A stretch of 64,000 nucleotides of DNA, from NCBI GenBank assembly GCA_021234155.1, contig JAJEKV010000035.1:1178001-1242000 (forward strand), written 5' to 3'. The translations under genes were made by a program, and so were the position numbers. Each line of letters begins with the position of its first letter. Positions within the stretch are counted from its first letter, which is position 1. Of the stretch, positions 1 to 11,465 are shown piece by piece. The stretch comes from Isoetes taiwanensis (taxonomy: Eukaryota; Streptophyta; Lycopodiopsida; Isoetales; Isoetaceae). Below the pieces are notes generated by a model that did not search any database, had not been told where the DNA came from, and worked only from the letters and a program-made list of their open reading frames with translations.

Positions 1-209
1 ACACTATATACCCCAACTTGTGGAACTATACCCCACAAATGAGAATCGCTATCTACAGCTCAAAATGAAACATAACTCGTGAATATGCCCATCCAATAGC
101 TCTCTGTGCCCGAAGTCACCCCTCCTATAGATATGCACCCAAACAAAAAGGGTCAAGGGGGATGTTACTAAAAGTGTAGGAAGTCGCAATGGTTTTGCAA
201 AATCAATGT

Positions 210-1114
210 AAAAGCTTCTGAAATTGTGATATTAAAAATGTATATACAAAAAACCCTTTAATAAATGAATGATGATTTCTAGAGACTATCGTAAAATCTG
301 TAATTTATATAATTAAATATGAAGTAGCAATGGTTTTGGAAAATCAATATATGCATAAAACACATCTTCTAAATTATTGATGATTTCAATAATCTATTGT
401 ACGATTGTAGAATCTATGTAATTAAACATGATATGAATGAGCAATGATTTTGCTAATTCAATGTACACTTAAAAACAATCTTATAAATTAATGATGATTT
501 CTAGAAACTAGTGTGAAATTTTGAATTAGTACCAAGAATATAATATGAACCACTGTAGGTTTTGCAAAATCAATATATGCATAAAGCGCATCATCTGAAC
601 TATTGTACGATTGTAGAATTCATATAATTAAACACAACATGAACTAGCAATGATTTTCCTAAATCAATGCACATTTAAAAACAATCTTACAAACTAATGA
701 TAACTTCTAGAAACTAGTGTGAAATTTCGAGTTACTACAAAAAATATGATATGAACCACTATTAACTTTACAAAAGCAATATATGCATAAAATACATCTT
801 CTAAACTATTGATGATTTCAAAAAACTATTTCACGATTAAAGAACCCATGTAATTAAACATGATATGAACTAACAATGATTTTGCTAAATCAATGTACAG
901 TTAAAAACAATCTTACAAACTAATGATGATTTCTAGAAACTAGTGTGAAGTTTCAAATTAGTACAAGAAATATGATATGAACCACTATTGGTTTTGTATA
1001 ACCAGGAAGAACATATGGTTTTTTTTTACATTATGGATTGTTATATAAAAAAACCACATACATACTGGTTTCCATGCTAATTTTTTATACAAGTTCATTT
1101 TTGGGGGTCTTGTG
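210..1114. repeat. AT-rich degenerate tandem array with a fixed tail, copy 1
   Basis: Two alternating half-units of about 100-115 bp repeat through this stretch: one carries 'gatatgaaccactattggt', the other 'gatatgaactagcaatg' followed by 'aacaatcttacaaac'. Full units recur roughly every 210-220 bp (e.g. near 431, 640 and 859). The array ends in a non-repeated tail of about 110 bp (1003-1114) ending in 'catttttgggggtcttgtg'. The same array and tail occur at 58740-59361 in the same orientation, so this is one dispersed family and not a local expansion. No coding capacity is seen. The fixed 3' boundary suggests a mobile element end, but I could not assign a class. Confidence 0.75.
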
Positions 1115-2448
1115 CCACTTGTTCTGTATCCGAGCCTCTTGGACTTTACACAACTCCCCCCGTCGCCTAGTCAGTTGTACGGGGGAGAGATCCTCCTTAT
1201 GTGAGGGCTTTGAATCACCATGATTTAGGAATCAGGCGGGCCTTAGCATCCAGCTTCAGGGAGCATCCGCCAAACTGCACCAGCACATGATGGGCTCTTC
1301 ATGTTTCGACTGCAGTGCAAGATGCCCTTGCAAACTTCTGAGTATCGAGGTATCTAGATTGAATTCTGAATCAATTTTCTATTGCTCACAATGGATTTGG
1401 AGGCTGGATTGGGCAATGGTGGGTTGAAGATCTTGCATCGGATTTGAAGTTTGGATAGGTGCTCCAACCCAGGCATCACTGGCCACGCTTAAATCTCTAT
1501 AGTTTGCCACAATTTCTAGGCCCATATAGCTTCTGCTACATCTTTAAGACTGCACCTGTACCGCCCTTCCCAAGAAGGTTACGCCAGCTTAAACCAGCTT
1601 AGCAAGTTGCAGGCTCGTTTGCAAGGTCCTACGCCATGACAGACGGGCTCAGTGTAAAAATCCTAGCACACTCGATGGGGACCTTCTAAAGCAGTTTCTT
1701 GAAATTAGAGATCAATTGAGCCCACGGATCTCAGCAGCAGAACATGATACACTATCTTCTGCCTTGGAACAGACTACGTTTGCCCCTACTGTCATGATAA
1801 AAGCACAGCAATTCCTTCAAATGCTGATTATGCTTTCTTACAAGACCCTGCCGAATTGCCCTATAGAGCCGCCACACTCTCCCAGACCGCAGTGCACAGA
1901 TGGCAGTATACACATTGACCTAAAACCATACAGGCCATAGTGCATAGAGGCCAATACACAGACTGATCTAGGGCCAAACATGAGCACAGATGCCATGACT
2001 CAGACAGCTCCAGCCTCACGCAAGGATACTATAATGACTGATGTACAGATACCTCCAGGTTCACACACGGATTCTTATAGGCAGGGGCGCAGGTTCCATC
2101 ATCCATAGATGATCCCGAGCAAGATAGAGGCTGCAATCTGCGCATAGTGGGGCTACCTGAAAGAGACTCTTGCTCAGTTGCTGGACAAGCTGCAAACTTT
2201 TTCACAGGTATCATGCACATTCAGCAGCCTAGTATCGCCATAGCCCAGTGAGTTGGGGCCCAGAGATCGGACTGACCTCGTCATATAGTTGTACAGTTCA
2301 GCACCTCTTAGGACAGATTATATGTGCTCCAGCACGGCAGCCATTTGAAGAATACTAGTTTCTCTGAATCATGATGATGCAAACACCATGAAAAACCCTT
2401 AACCATTGGGTTTAGGTGGCTGAGATGGCAGCACCCGATTGAACGTAG
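1115..2448. other. Unassigned stretch, no supported gene
   Basis: Only short ORFs occur here (longest 74 codons at 1716-1940). None shows a motif or composition I recognise. The base composition is more balanced than in the array to its left, so it may be a remnant of an old element or gene, but nothing ties it to a family. Confidence 0.4.
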
Positions 2449-2991
2449 TGTTTTAAAGGGAAATTGGCTAAAGCGGATCGCGACTGTTTCGGTCGGATCC
2501 TACTAAAAGGGTTCGATCTCAACATAGATAGCTCAGTTTGAGCTGGGATAAAGGCCCATAAGCCTTTTTCTGCCTATTCTTAGTTCTAGTTACCTTATAT
2601 AAGGGATTAGGGACGTTTTGGCAGGGCACGGTTTTTCTATTGGAGCTAAGTAATTGGAATTTTTCACTCTTCTGTACTGCTGGCTCTTCCATTTTTTATT
2701 GTTTGAGCCCATTTCGAATTGATCAAGGATCAATTCGAGTTGTTCTGAGTTACTCCATAATTTGGTTTTGGCTCATGGAGTTGTCCCGTTGTGGGAGCGT
2801 TTTAGAATCTTCTTGAGCAATATTGTTGCTGGAGTATTAGGTTCTTGTGAAAGAGCTTGTGAAGCTGGGCTTCAAGCTGATCCTGGGGATCAGTAGCGGT
2901 TGTGCGTGGGGAGTTCTGGGAACTTGCGGTTGAGGGGAACTCTGGGAGTTCTTGGTAGCACAATCGATTCTACTTTTTGTAGGTTGCAACA
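2449..2991 (+). repeat. Probable LTR of a retrotransposon (single copy in window)
   Basis: The segment starts TGTT and ends AACA, the usual short inverted ends of an LTR, and has a TATA-like 'ccttatataaggg' near 2592. One base after its end comes a sequence complementary to the 3' end of plant initiator-methionine tRNA, which is the main evidence for the call. No matching second LTR lies in the window, and the 2 kb downstream has no gag or pol homology. It is therefore a degraded or non-autonomous element, or its partner lies elsewhere. The left boundary is the less certain one. Confidence 0.6.
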
Positions 2992-2994
2992 ATT

Positions 2995-3006
2995 TGGTAT
3001 CAGAGC
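2995..3006 (+). promoter_or_regulatory. Primer binding site, tRNA-iMet type
   Basis: The 12-mer TGGTATCAGAGC is complementary to the 3' end of plant initiator tRNA-Met, which many plant copia and gypsy elements use to prime minus-strand synthesis. It sits 3 nt after the LTR-like segment. Confidence 0.7.
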
Positions 3007-5104
3007 TTTGGTTACAGACTTTCGTGCTGATCCTTTGTGGCAACTAACTAGATTAGCTGTGTTATGGAAGATGCAGCTATGGTGATATTGTGATCACTGT
3101 TATTACCATGATGATATGGGGATTATCATTCATACTATGGTAATGCTACAACTATGTATTGTGAACTCTGGTATTCCAGGATTAAGTTGCAGCCTTGCAA
3201 AGAGGTGTTTGCAAGGAGGTGCTAGCAACTTAACTGTGCCCTGGTGGTCATAAGGATCATGAAGAGCATGGTCTTGAAAATATTGAAAAGTGAATACTAG
3301 GAAATGTATATAAAAGCTCTGTTGCTTTTATATGTCTTGTCATGATCTAGGATCATGTTTGCTTGAATTTAATTCAAGGAATTGGTCATGGCATCATGAA
3401 TTTTAGTTCATGGTGGTTGATTTGGATTCTTATATGAAACTTATATTAAATTATCAACTTGATAACGTTTGGACCCAATACCGCTTTACTAGTTGGACTA
3501 GTAATTAACGAGGTTAGGGGTGCTTGATAGCAGTACTGGAGTACTGCAAGGAGTCTACACATTACCATTATCTTAGTATAAGTTGATAACATAGGACCAT
3601 TGCCCAGGCTTGCTAGCTAATGGGGTGCTTTTTTGTACAATACTGGGTATTGTGCTTCTGCTTACTAGATTATTGCAGTATCAGTGGCATGCGGTTGCAT
3701 GTTAGGGCTTAACCCAAATCCGTGTAGGGAATTGGTGACAACTATGTTATTGTTGACTCGAGGAGTCAATAGAGCACAACCTAGGGTCCGTGCTAGTAGT
3801 TCACAGTAATTGGGAATTATTGAGGTGGACTTCATACTGATTCCTACATGGTGCTAGGGCTCTAATTCCGTGAGAGTTTTGGGGTCTAGTACGTATTAGG
3901 ACTTAGCAGTGTACCCGGGGGGTGCACCTAATGTAAAGTCTATATGGCATGTGCGTGCATAGGGTTAAGAGAAATTATCCCTTATACGGAAATTTCCTAA
4001 GAAAATATACCTCATATTTTATATACCCCTACCATATTTCTCTTATATATATACGGAATTCAAGCAAGAACAATACCCCCTCCCATATATGGGTACGGTT
4101 TTGGCCCCAAAAAAAACCCCTCCCGTACACTCACATGTTTTCTACGGTTTTTACTGAGTGCACCCCCCCCTCCCGTACACTCACATGTTTTCTACGGTTT
4201 TTACTGAGTGCACCCCCCGGGGCAGTGTAATAACTGTGTTCTGGAAGTAGAGTTTTCATTAGGACCCTGGGAGTCTTGAATAGTTATGGATATGGTGGAA
4301 TCTGGCATTCCATGGTGAGGGTGGAAGTCCAAACATATGGTATCTACCATGATAATAGGTCAAGTGACCATGCTTGGTAATGGTTGCAATGACCCCGTAT
4401 GGATATATGTCTGTGCAACTGATGCCAGCCATATTGATACTCGATATTTCTAGCTTAACATCCGGGATGGTAAGAGATGAATGGGTCCATCAATTGAGCA
4501 TAAAAGTCCATTGAAGCTACTTAAGAATGTGTAATCATTTGAGTTATTACCCCAAAGGTTTTTTGGATATTCTTGAGTCTGACCTCAGAAGGACTTTGCT
4601 TTATGTGGGGATCAGACAAGATAGACCTTTGATTTGTCTATAGTTCCTTCCTTTTTTGTTCAAAACAATCAATCGACTGTGGGAATCGAGATTGGAAGGT
4701 GCTATGGTGTGTTGCACTAGGTGCACTATTGTGAGAACTGGGCCAGACTTCGGTCTAAGCCTAGGCTGATTACTTGATGAATTGATGCAATCAAGTAAGG
4801 ATTGTGGCGTCAAAGAAAGTAAGTGTTGATGTTATTTCAATTAGGTAAAGCATGTAAATAGAGTGTATGGGTGCTCTATTGATATATAAGTTGATGCTTT
4901 GTTCCATAGAAATGGAATAGGTTATGTAACTATGATATAGGTCATAGAGATCAACTTTGTTATGAGGCTACTCATGGTTCTCCCTGAAAAGAACGTAAGA
5001 GATAGCATGTTAATATGCTTTACAAGTTGAAAATATACCATGTACATAATATTAGTCCATAGAGTTGATTTAAGCGGGGCTTAAAGTTGAACAAAACGGA
5101 CTGA
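3007..5104. other. Non-coding interior or flank, no gene seen
   Basis: Downstream of the tRNA-iMet PBS there is no recognisable gag or pol reading frame, only short unrelated ORFs. It may be the interior of a non-autonomous LTR element. Its one clear internal structure is the 50-bp tandem duplication near 4121-4218. Confidence 0.4.
4121..4218 (+). repeat. 50-bp tandem duplication
   Basis: A unit beginning 'tcccgtacactcacatg' and ending 'actgagtgcacccccc' is present twice, starting at 4121 and 4171, with no difference apart from the length of the C run. Confidence 0.85.
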
Positions 5105-5108
5105 TAAT

Positions 5109-5255
5109 GTGTCTAGGGCATTAGGGGTAATATATTATAAACCACCAATTTTTGGGTTGCCCCTAGGGGGCAAACCCTCGTTTATGTGGGTATGTGGGCA
5201 TATCCAGGTATATACCGGCATATGCCAAGCATATGCTGGTGACTGTTACAAACTG
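5109..5255 (+). repeat. Dispersed repeat, copy 1 (second at 8766-8870)
   Basis: The segment around 'gggttgcccctagggggca', followed by a 'tatgtgggcatatccagg' region with repeated GGCATAT/CATATGC steps, is related to 8780-8870. The phrase 'ataaaccaccaat' also recurs, at ~5138 and ~8957. No coding function is seen. Confidence 0.55.
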
Positions 5256-5308
5256 GCTGCTGCCCGTAAACTCTCGGTCATCCAGCCCCATTCCTTCGCA
5301 GTTCTTCT

Positions 5309-5855
5309 TCTTCCAAGCATTAGGGAAGCATGTCGTTCGCTATTGACATTCCTTGTAGATGTCATGGAGTTTGATCTGTCTCATGGAGGACGGCGTTATA
5401 AAGCTGCCATAGATGCTGCGATGCTAACCGCGTGGTGCAACGTCGACTCGAGTTCTTATTGCTGCATTAGTTGGAGCTTTTCCAGAATCACGTCTAGACG
5501 AGGTCAGCTTTGCTTCTAGAGTTATATTTCAGCAGTAGGCTTTAATTAATGATTAAGAAAGCCCTGCACGGATTTGCAGGTTATTCATGCAATTTCAACT
5601 CTTGCTCGGCTTTATGGAGGGTTTGCCATACAATGGGCACAACCAACTGTTGCGCTTATCCCTGCATCAGTCATTACAGAAAATGAAAAGATGACGTCCT
5701 TGCAGGCTTTATCTTCTGTTGCAGCTGGGGCAGAATCTTCAGCTGTTAGTAGTTCGATGGAGGAGATATCAAATGTTTGTCGGCGGAACAAAAAGGTCTT
5801 GGAAACAGTTCAATCTGCGCTCCAACCACTTCAGTTAACTTCATCTCTAGCAGGG
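5309..5855 (+). pseudogene. Gene fragment with exon-like ORFs, unidentified
   Basis: Two exon-like stretches read well as protein. The first, after a pyrimidine-rich AG at ~5300, contains FLVDVMEFDLSHGGRRYKAA and, after a one-base frame change, ALVGAFPESRLDEVSF. The second begins after 'ttgcag' at 5579 (VIHAISTLARLYGGFAIQW) and continues to a GT at ~5857, with a serine-rich middle and QSALQPLQL near the end. The composition is that of a helical, HEAT/ARM-like plant protein, but I cannot name the family. The needed frame change and the lack of further exons on either side suggest a decayed fragment. Confidence 0.45.
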
Positions 5856-6585
5856 TAAATTTAAGCATTGCAGCTAAGCAATGGGAATTTTGTTAGGTTG
5901 TAGAGTCTATCAGCATTATTTTGTATTCTTTGTTGGGGTCTTGCTCTAGTAATTTATATCAACATTTGTATATCACCCCTGCTATAATGGATTCATTGCA
6001 TGATATATGAATAAAGCTTTGGTCTGTTGCAATGCTTTAGGAATCATGGTGCATGATCCGAGGTGAGTTCCGGAGTGTATGGAAAGAGATGCAAGAAACT
6101 GGAATACACGAGATTGATTAGAAAGCCGTCTACATAGAGTTAAATATCCACCTTCTAACAGACTAAATAAGGGCATCATGTTCTGGACAGCCTTGAAGAT
6201 GGGTATAAGGTTCAGCAGTTAATTACTTAATCACCTGAATGAATGTGGGTTTGGTAAAGGGTTCATGGTCTTATTTTAAGAACTTCCAACAGGTCTTTCT
6301 TCGGCACATTTCGACCGCCTCCAAGGCCTTTGCCATATGATGCAAATTTTAAGGTACATTAGACTGCAAAGAGATGGTCTTTGTTTGCGTTTGTTTTTTG
6401 TAGCTTCAAATCCGTTCTTCATTGAGGGCCTGAATTGAATGATCACTCTAGACTCTCAGATGTGTTGATTTTGTTTGAAGATTCAGAATCAAAAAGGCTG
6501 GGCTTCCTGATTGCATTATTAGTTCAATTGACAGACGATCTTCTGGCATAACCTAACTGGTTTTCCTTTATATAGGAAAACGTTC

Positions 6586-6900
6586 ATGAGGGTTTTGTTT
6601 GCTTGCAGTCACATGGGGTTATTGAGTGAAGGTTGTCATCATTTCATCTCTATGAGAGAACACAATGACTCCAAAGCTGAGAATTGGATCCAAAGCATGG
6701 CTCCAACTCCTGCATCCATTTCGTGGATGGCTTTGTTTGGTGCTTGCAACATCTATGCAGAGCAGGAAATGGCAATGTGTGCAGCAAAGTGTCTTTTGGA
6801 TTTGGACTCAGATAATGCAGTATCGTATGTGCTGTTAGCCGATATTTATGCCGCAGATGAAGGGTTAAGTGGCTGCCTAGAGTATTTTGACAAGGATTGG
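6586..6900 (+). pseudogene. PPR protein C-terminal fragment (E-domain region)
   Basis: The reading frame carries the hallmark C-terminal motifs of plant PLS-type PPR proteins: ACSHMGLLSEGCHHF, then AENWIQSM, then SISWMALFGACNIYAEQEMA, then SYVLLADIYA. In intact proteins a PPR motif of about 30 residues containing a 'MVDLLGRAG'-like core separates the second-last repeat from AENWI; here only about four residues remain, so an internal deletion is visible. Reading loses resemblance after residue ~90. No upstream PPR array is present. PPR proteins bind organellar RNA, but this piece is almost certainly non-functional. Confidence 0.8.
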
Positions 6901-7309
6901 GTTGAATCTCAAAGCAAATTATCTGATTTTCCAGCAAATGCCTGAGGGAGATGTTATATCATGGAATTCTATGATTTACAGGATATGCCCTGGAGGAACA
7001 GTGGAGAGATGAACCGCAGTGTACATAAAAAAAACGTCATGCAATTGGCTCCTCGTAAGGATTTAAATTATTGTCAGGGTTGTGGAAATGCCATGTATGA
7101 TAAATGTCCTTTTCTTCTATGGTCTGGCTATCAACTGCTCCAGAATTCCAGTTGGGATCATTTAACTCTTTTGTACTGTCATATTTCTATCAAACCGATT
7201 TTCCCTGTTTGTAGAGCACTCATTTCTTTTGGATTTAAAAGAAAGGTGAATGGTACTTTCTTCTGGTGGTATATTACAGTATACACATATGACGAGACAC
7301 TCTCGAAGC

Positions 7310-7711
7310 ATGGCATTATTTGGCTGACTCTTTATCTTATTGTGCTGGTGGGCTGCTTAAATTTATTACTTAACGATAAGAACAAGGCTGAGACTGTAGA
7401 GGCTGATGCAATTTGACCTCTCGTGAATGTGCTGAAAACAAGCACAATAGAAATCGGACAAGATGTTGCTACTTTATTAGTGAAGGATGAATACAAGGAA
7501 ATGACTGGTGGATCTGGTGCAATTCCACTTCTAGTAGATTTTCTAATCTATGGGATGTTTTGTGGTAAGAAGGATGCTGCAACAACATTGTTCAATCTTT
7601 TTATTTTCCCTAAGAATAAAACAGAGATTGTAGAAGCAGAGGCAGTCAGACCATTGATCGGCTTGATTCAAGCATCAAGTGGCACAACACGAGCTAAAGA
7701 GAAGGTAACTT
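7310..7711 (+). pseudogene. U-box/ARM-repeat (PUB-type) E3 ligase fragment
   Basis: The translation shows consecutive ARM repeats of the plant U-box family: NLLLNDKNKAETVEADAI, then after an in-frame TGA PLVNVLKTST, then GGSGAIPLLVDFL, KKDAATTLFNLF and KNKTEIVEAEAVRPLIGLI. The repeat order and the GSGAIP and KKDAATALFNL signatures match PUB12/13- or SPL11-like proteins, which are ubiquitin ligases. A stop codon at 7414, loss of the usual leucine/serine residues in several helices and absence of a U-box mark it as a remnant. The ORF continues past a likely splice donor (GGTAAC at ~7710) into intronic sequence. Confidence 0.8.
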
Positions 7712-7899
7712 TTCTTTTGTTATTGTATCCTACAATTACGAAAATAAAAGAAGTAATCTCACCATGTAAGACAGTAACTAAAGCCCTAGGCATTTCTCTT
7801 CTTACAATTTCCTTATTGAAAACTATTTTGACATTGCCACCCCCCATCGGAATAACTCTTAAATTTGAGGACGAGGACTTTTCTTGGACATAACCCTCA

Positions 7900-8765
7900 T
7901 ATTCTGCACAGTGAAGAACAGAAGACTGGCCACACTCATTTGATCATAGTTTGGACTGGTTGGTAAGTGAGAATCTGGTAATTGGTTGACGAGAGTGCCT
8001 TACAACTTTTACTGCTTGGGGTAATTCTATAGCACCACAGAGTAGGGATTATTTGTTGAAGTTGAAAACATGTTTGGCAGTAAAAGTGGTAATATTTCCA
8101 ATGGCGGTTATTGGTAATGAAGACATATCAAAAGATAGACCTTATTCTATGTAGTTGCTACCTATCCTCCCCACTAAGAAAACCATATGATTGTTAAACA
8201 CAAGCGAAACATGGTTTTCAAATGTGTGCACAACCCAGGCTTAAGCCATTAGACACTAATTTATATAGTTTTATGATTGTTTAGGCATATACAATTCTTC
8301 GTTTTTTTTAGAACAATGTGAAACATACGAATAAACTCAATGTCCGATACTCTCAGAGCTTGTTGGAATTGAAAATTATTATATGGAATCAAAATCCTCT
8401 AACCTATTCTTCCAATATCTATGACGCAAAAAATTACAATTTCTAGGTTTCTTTCGTACAAGTTCGATCCAAACCCCAAAATTTTCTTATTGTTGTCTAA
8501 GCCAATATGCAGATTTTGCATGGCCTATAAATTCAAACCCCAAAATTTTCTTATTATTGTCTAAGAGATTTTGCATGGCCTATAAAATGAACTATATTGA
8601 TTTACAATCTTTGCAAGGTCTATAAGACATTATAACCTAGCGTCAATATGTACATAAATATTTTTATCAATCTTGATTTTTTTACCATGCTTTACGTAAA
8701 CGACTAAGTGAGATGGGCCTTATGAATTATGAATTGGGCATGGAAATAGCATTCCACTGATATGT
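7900..8765. other. Non-coding stretch, no feature seen
   Basis: AT-rich sequence without a convincing reading frame. A phrase 'aaaccccaaaattttctta' occurs twice about 65 bp apart (near 8472 and 8536), a small local duplication. Confidence 0.4.
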
Positions 8766-8975
8766 TTGAGTCCTGTTTCTTGGGTTGTCCCTAAGGGGAA
8801 AACCCTCATCCATGTGGGTTTGTGGCATATTCCAAGTATATGTCAGTATATGCTCGAAAACATGACTTTGAAGTGTGATTTAAGCCATTTCACTCTCGGG
8901 TCATGGAGGGCAACCCTCCGTGCGCAGCACCTTGTTTTTTTTTTTGAAGGCTTTGTTATAAACCACCAATTCCCC
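8766..8975 (+). repeat. Dispersed repeat, copy 2
   Basis: Related to 5109-5255: 'gggttgtccctaaggggaaa', then a 'catgtgggtttgtggcatat' region and the phrase 'ataaaccaccaat'. The two copies are diverged and similarity is patchy. Confidence 0.5.
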
Positions 8976-9644
8976 TGTTTACTGTGCACGGTATTGTGTA
9001 ACACTAGGTGGAAGTCGCATTTAATTAAAGTGGGTCTCATTCCATTCCCACTTTTTTTTGGAACCCTGTTATTTTACACGAAAAGGACGAGGGAAACTTT
9101 TAAAACCGCATTATTGCTTTAGAAGATGCCTGTTTTCCTATGTGAAAAAAAATGTTAAGGAAAATTACGTGGTCTACTTTTCTCGGTTAGAGAGTCGAGA
9201 AGATAAAGAGCACAAAAAAAACAATGAAAATGCTATCTCTCTGTAAACAAAGTGCTGATCTGGCCTGAATTTTTATTTATAAATAATTTCATTACATTGT
9301 ATTTTACAATAGTTGAAGATACCATGATAGTCGGGCTGACATCATCTTTGCACACACATCACCTACTGGGAACAGCATGCAGAGCAAGATCTGAGGTGTT
9401 CCAAGCCACAAGAGCAACTTGAAGAGAATAGAAATCTGAGCACGCTAGCTTGACCACATCAACCTCTTCTGGTCCTCTTTCCTCAATGAACGGGTCTTTC
9501 CATGGCTCCCAATCATGTCCTTTCTGTTCGCGATCTGTACCGGGAAAGGCAAAATCAAGTTTGCAAGTGATGCTAGAGACAATACAAATAATAAGGCAAC
9601 CAGTTCTAAGGGCCATTTCTGAAGAATATAGGTCAGAGGCCCTT

Positions 9645-9670
9645 TCTCGACTTCTTGAAGTCGAGAAATG
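9645..9670. repeat. Single hairpin of the copy A array, left of the LINE
   Basis: The sequence 'tttctcgacttcttgaagtcgagaaa' (read as two arms, tttctcgacttc and gaagtcgagaaa) is a near-perfect palindrome of the same type as the array at 11240-11465. It shows that the LINE entered an existing array. Confidence 0.75.
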
Positions 9671-9789
9671 TAGCTTAGACACACCCCCCTCCCCCTCCAA
9701 AAAAAAAGGGAACTTTTTCCCTTTTTTTTAAGTAGGAAAAAAAAAAAGTTTTTGAGGGTTGTTTCCTACATTGATCGATTTAGAGCCCC

Positions 9790-11236
9790 AACTTATCAAC
9801 CATGGGGATGGTATACGACTTTTTTGCACCAGGTCATCTTGACTCATCTATGCGGATGATGTTGACCTTCGACCCACACCCCGAAGCTATGCGGTCTCAT
9901 CACTGGATGCCCTAGACACATTCCGTCAGGCTACGAGAGATGCGTGTGAATCTGGCCAAGACCGTAGGTGGTTCTCATATCCTCTTCACGCCACCCCCGC
10001 CTCGTGACTCACATATCGGGGACAACCTATGGAGGTCACGCCCACCTACAAATACCTAGGGGTGGAGTTCCCTCCTTGCTTTCGTTGGGAGGTGTCCATC
10101 CGCTTGGGTGACAGCGAGGTTGCAAAGCGCTTTATGCCATGCGAACAAATCCAACAGTGCGAGCTCTATGATTGGGGCCATCGGGCCACATCACTGCTTT
10201 GAATCGGGTCGAGCCTGGCCCTTATTATGGGGTCGAGGTTTGGGGCCCGGACGCCTTCTTTGGCTTACACTGAATGACTTGGAGCAGGTGCAGAAGGCAT
10301 TTTTTGGCACGGGCACTTGGGTGAAACCTTCAGTCCCCTATCGATTCGCTGCAGAAACCGATTCTTGCCGCCTTCAGCGGGCAGCCCTTGATAGACACAT
10401 CGCCTATTTTTTAAAGTGGTTAATATGGGTGATGCTCGGCCCCGACCGGCTTACGCCCGGCAATGGGCCCCGCAATGCTCGGGGCTTGTTGGAGGGATAA
10501 GAGAGATCGCTGGTTCGCCAGATGGAATGTGCGGGATCACAAAACAGCGTGTGGGAACACGAGGCCCGATCGTGGAAACCATGGAGTACACGGACGCTTG
10601 CTTCCTTGGCAAGCTCGGGATCCCTACGCTCTAGAGCAGGTCAAAAACGGCCCATTACAAGGGAGCACATCAACCCCAGGTTAGCCCCGGGGCCCGCAGC
10701 TTTACCTGCGTTCCTCCTGCCCGCCGAAAAAAGCACTCATTGCCTCCATTCGCAAAGGTGCCCACCATCTTCGATCGAGGCGGACGTTGTGGATTGGGGA
10801 GCCCCGCTGTGACAGTGCTCTGTCGTCTTTTCGTCGAGGACGGGTGCCATTGAGGATGAGTCTCACACTTTCCGAGTTGCCCAAAGATTCACCAGATCCG
10901 CCGGACACGGCTCCCTTTAGTAATGCGGATCCGGGGGGTCGCATATCTGGGAGGTAACGGATCCGCGAGCTCACCTTTGCCCCCGGTCGCCAAACCGATC
11001 GCACTACTAAAGTGCGGTGCATGAGTGTATATATTTGTGTGTTTTTGCATTTCGTATATTGGAACAGTTTGTTAGCAGGCTGATTGTTGCCACGGTTTTT
11101 CCCTCGAAAACCCTCCGGGGCGGGTGTTTTTTAATTCGGGTAGTAATCCGCTTGCTGCGCTTTTGTATTGGGTCCCATAGACCAATTGGTCTCCGTGGAC
11201 GATAAAAATACCTTCCTTCCTTCCTTCCTAATACCC
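9790..11236 (+). mobile_element. 5'-truncated LINE, microsatellite-tailed family, copy 1
   Basis: The element begins within reverse transcriptase: the active-site motif LIYADDVDL reads at ~9842-9868. Behind it come TYKYLGVEFP (~10050), a degraded form of the conserved stretch before LEQVQKAF, then VPYRF and LQRAALDRHIAYF, and near the end a remnant of the zinc-ribbon-like GAIEDE region (~10848). The 3' UTR holds 'ccctcgaaaaccctccgggg' and the core GGTCTCCGTGGACG (11188-11201), followed by 'ataaaaata' and (CCTT)n. Many frameshifts and stops show it is dead. It is more diverged than the copies at 13.6 and 62.4 kb. Confidence 0.8.
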
Positions 11237-11239
11237 CTC

Positions 11240-11465
11240 TGAGTACCTTTCTCGACTCGTGAGTCGAGAAAGGTAGCTCAGAGTGAAAGCGCAAGTCTGA
11301 GGGCCTTTCTCGACTCGCGAGTCGAGAAAGGCAACTCAGAGTGAAAAACGCAAGTTTGTGGGCCAATTCTGTGGAAAAGTCAGGTCTGAGGAACTTTCTC
11401 GACTCGGAGTCGAGAAAGGCAGCTTAGAGTGAAAAACTTAAGTATGAGGGTCTTTCTAGACTCAA
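11240..11465. repeat. Hairpin array in copy A
   Basis: At least three palindromes of the form CTTTCTCGACT...AGTCGAGAAAG (centres ~11261, 11317, 11407) alternate with spacers such as 'ctcagagtgaaaaacgcaag'. Spacing is about 56-90 bp. A half-site with the arm mutated to 'tctagactc' ends the array. Confidence 0.85.

Noticed and set aside
11240-11465. Regularly spaced palindromes suggesting a CRISPR array
   Set aside because: Spacers are related to each other, spacing is irregular, the host is a plant and no cas gene is present.
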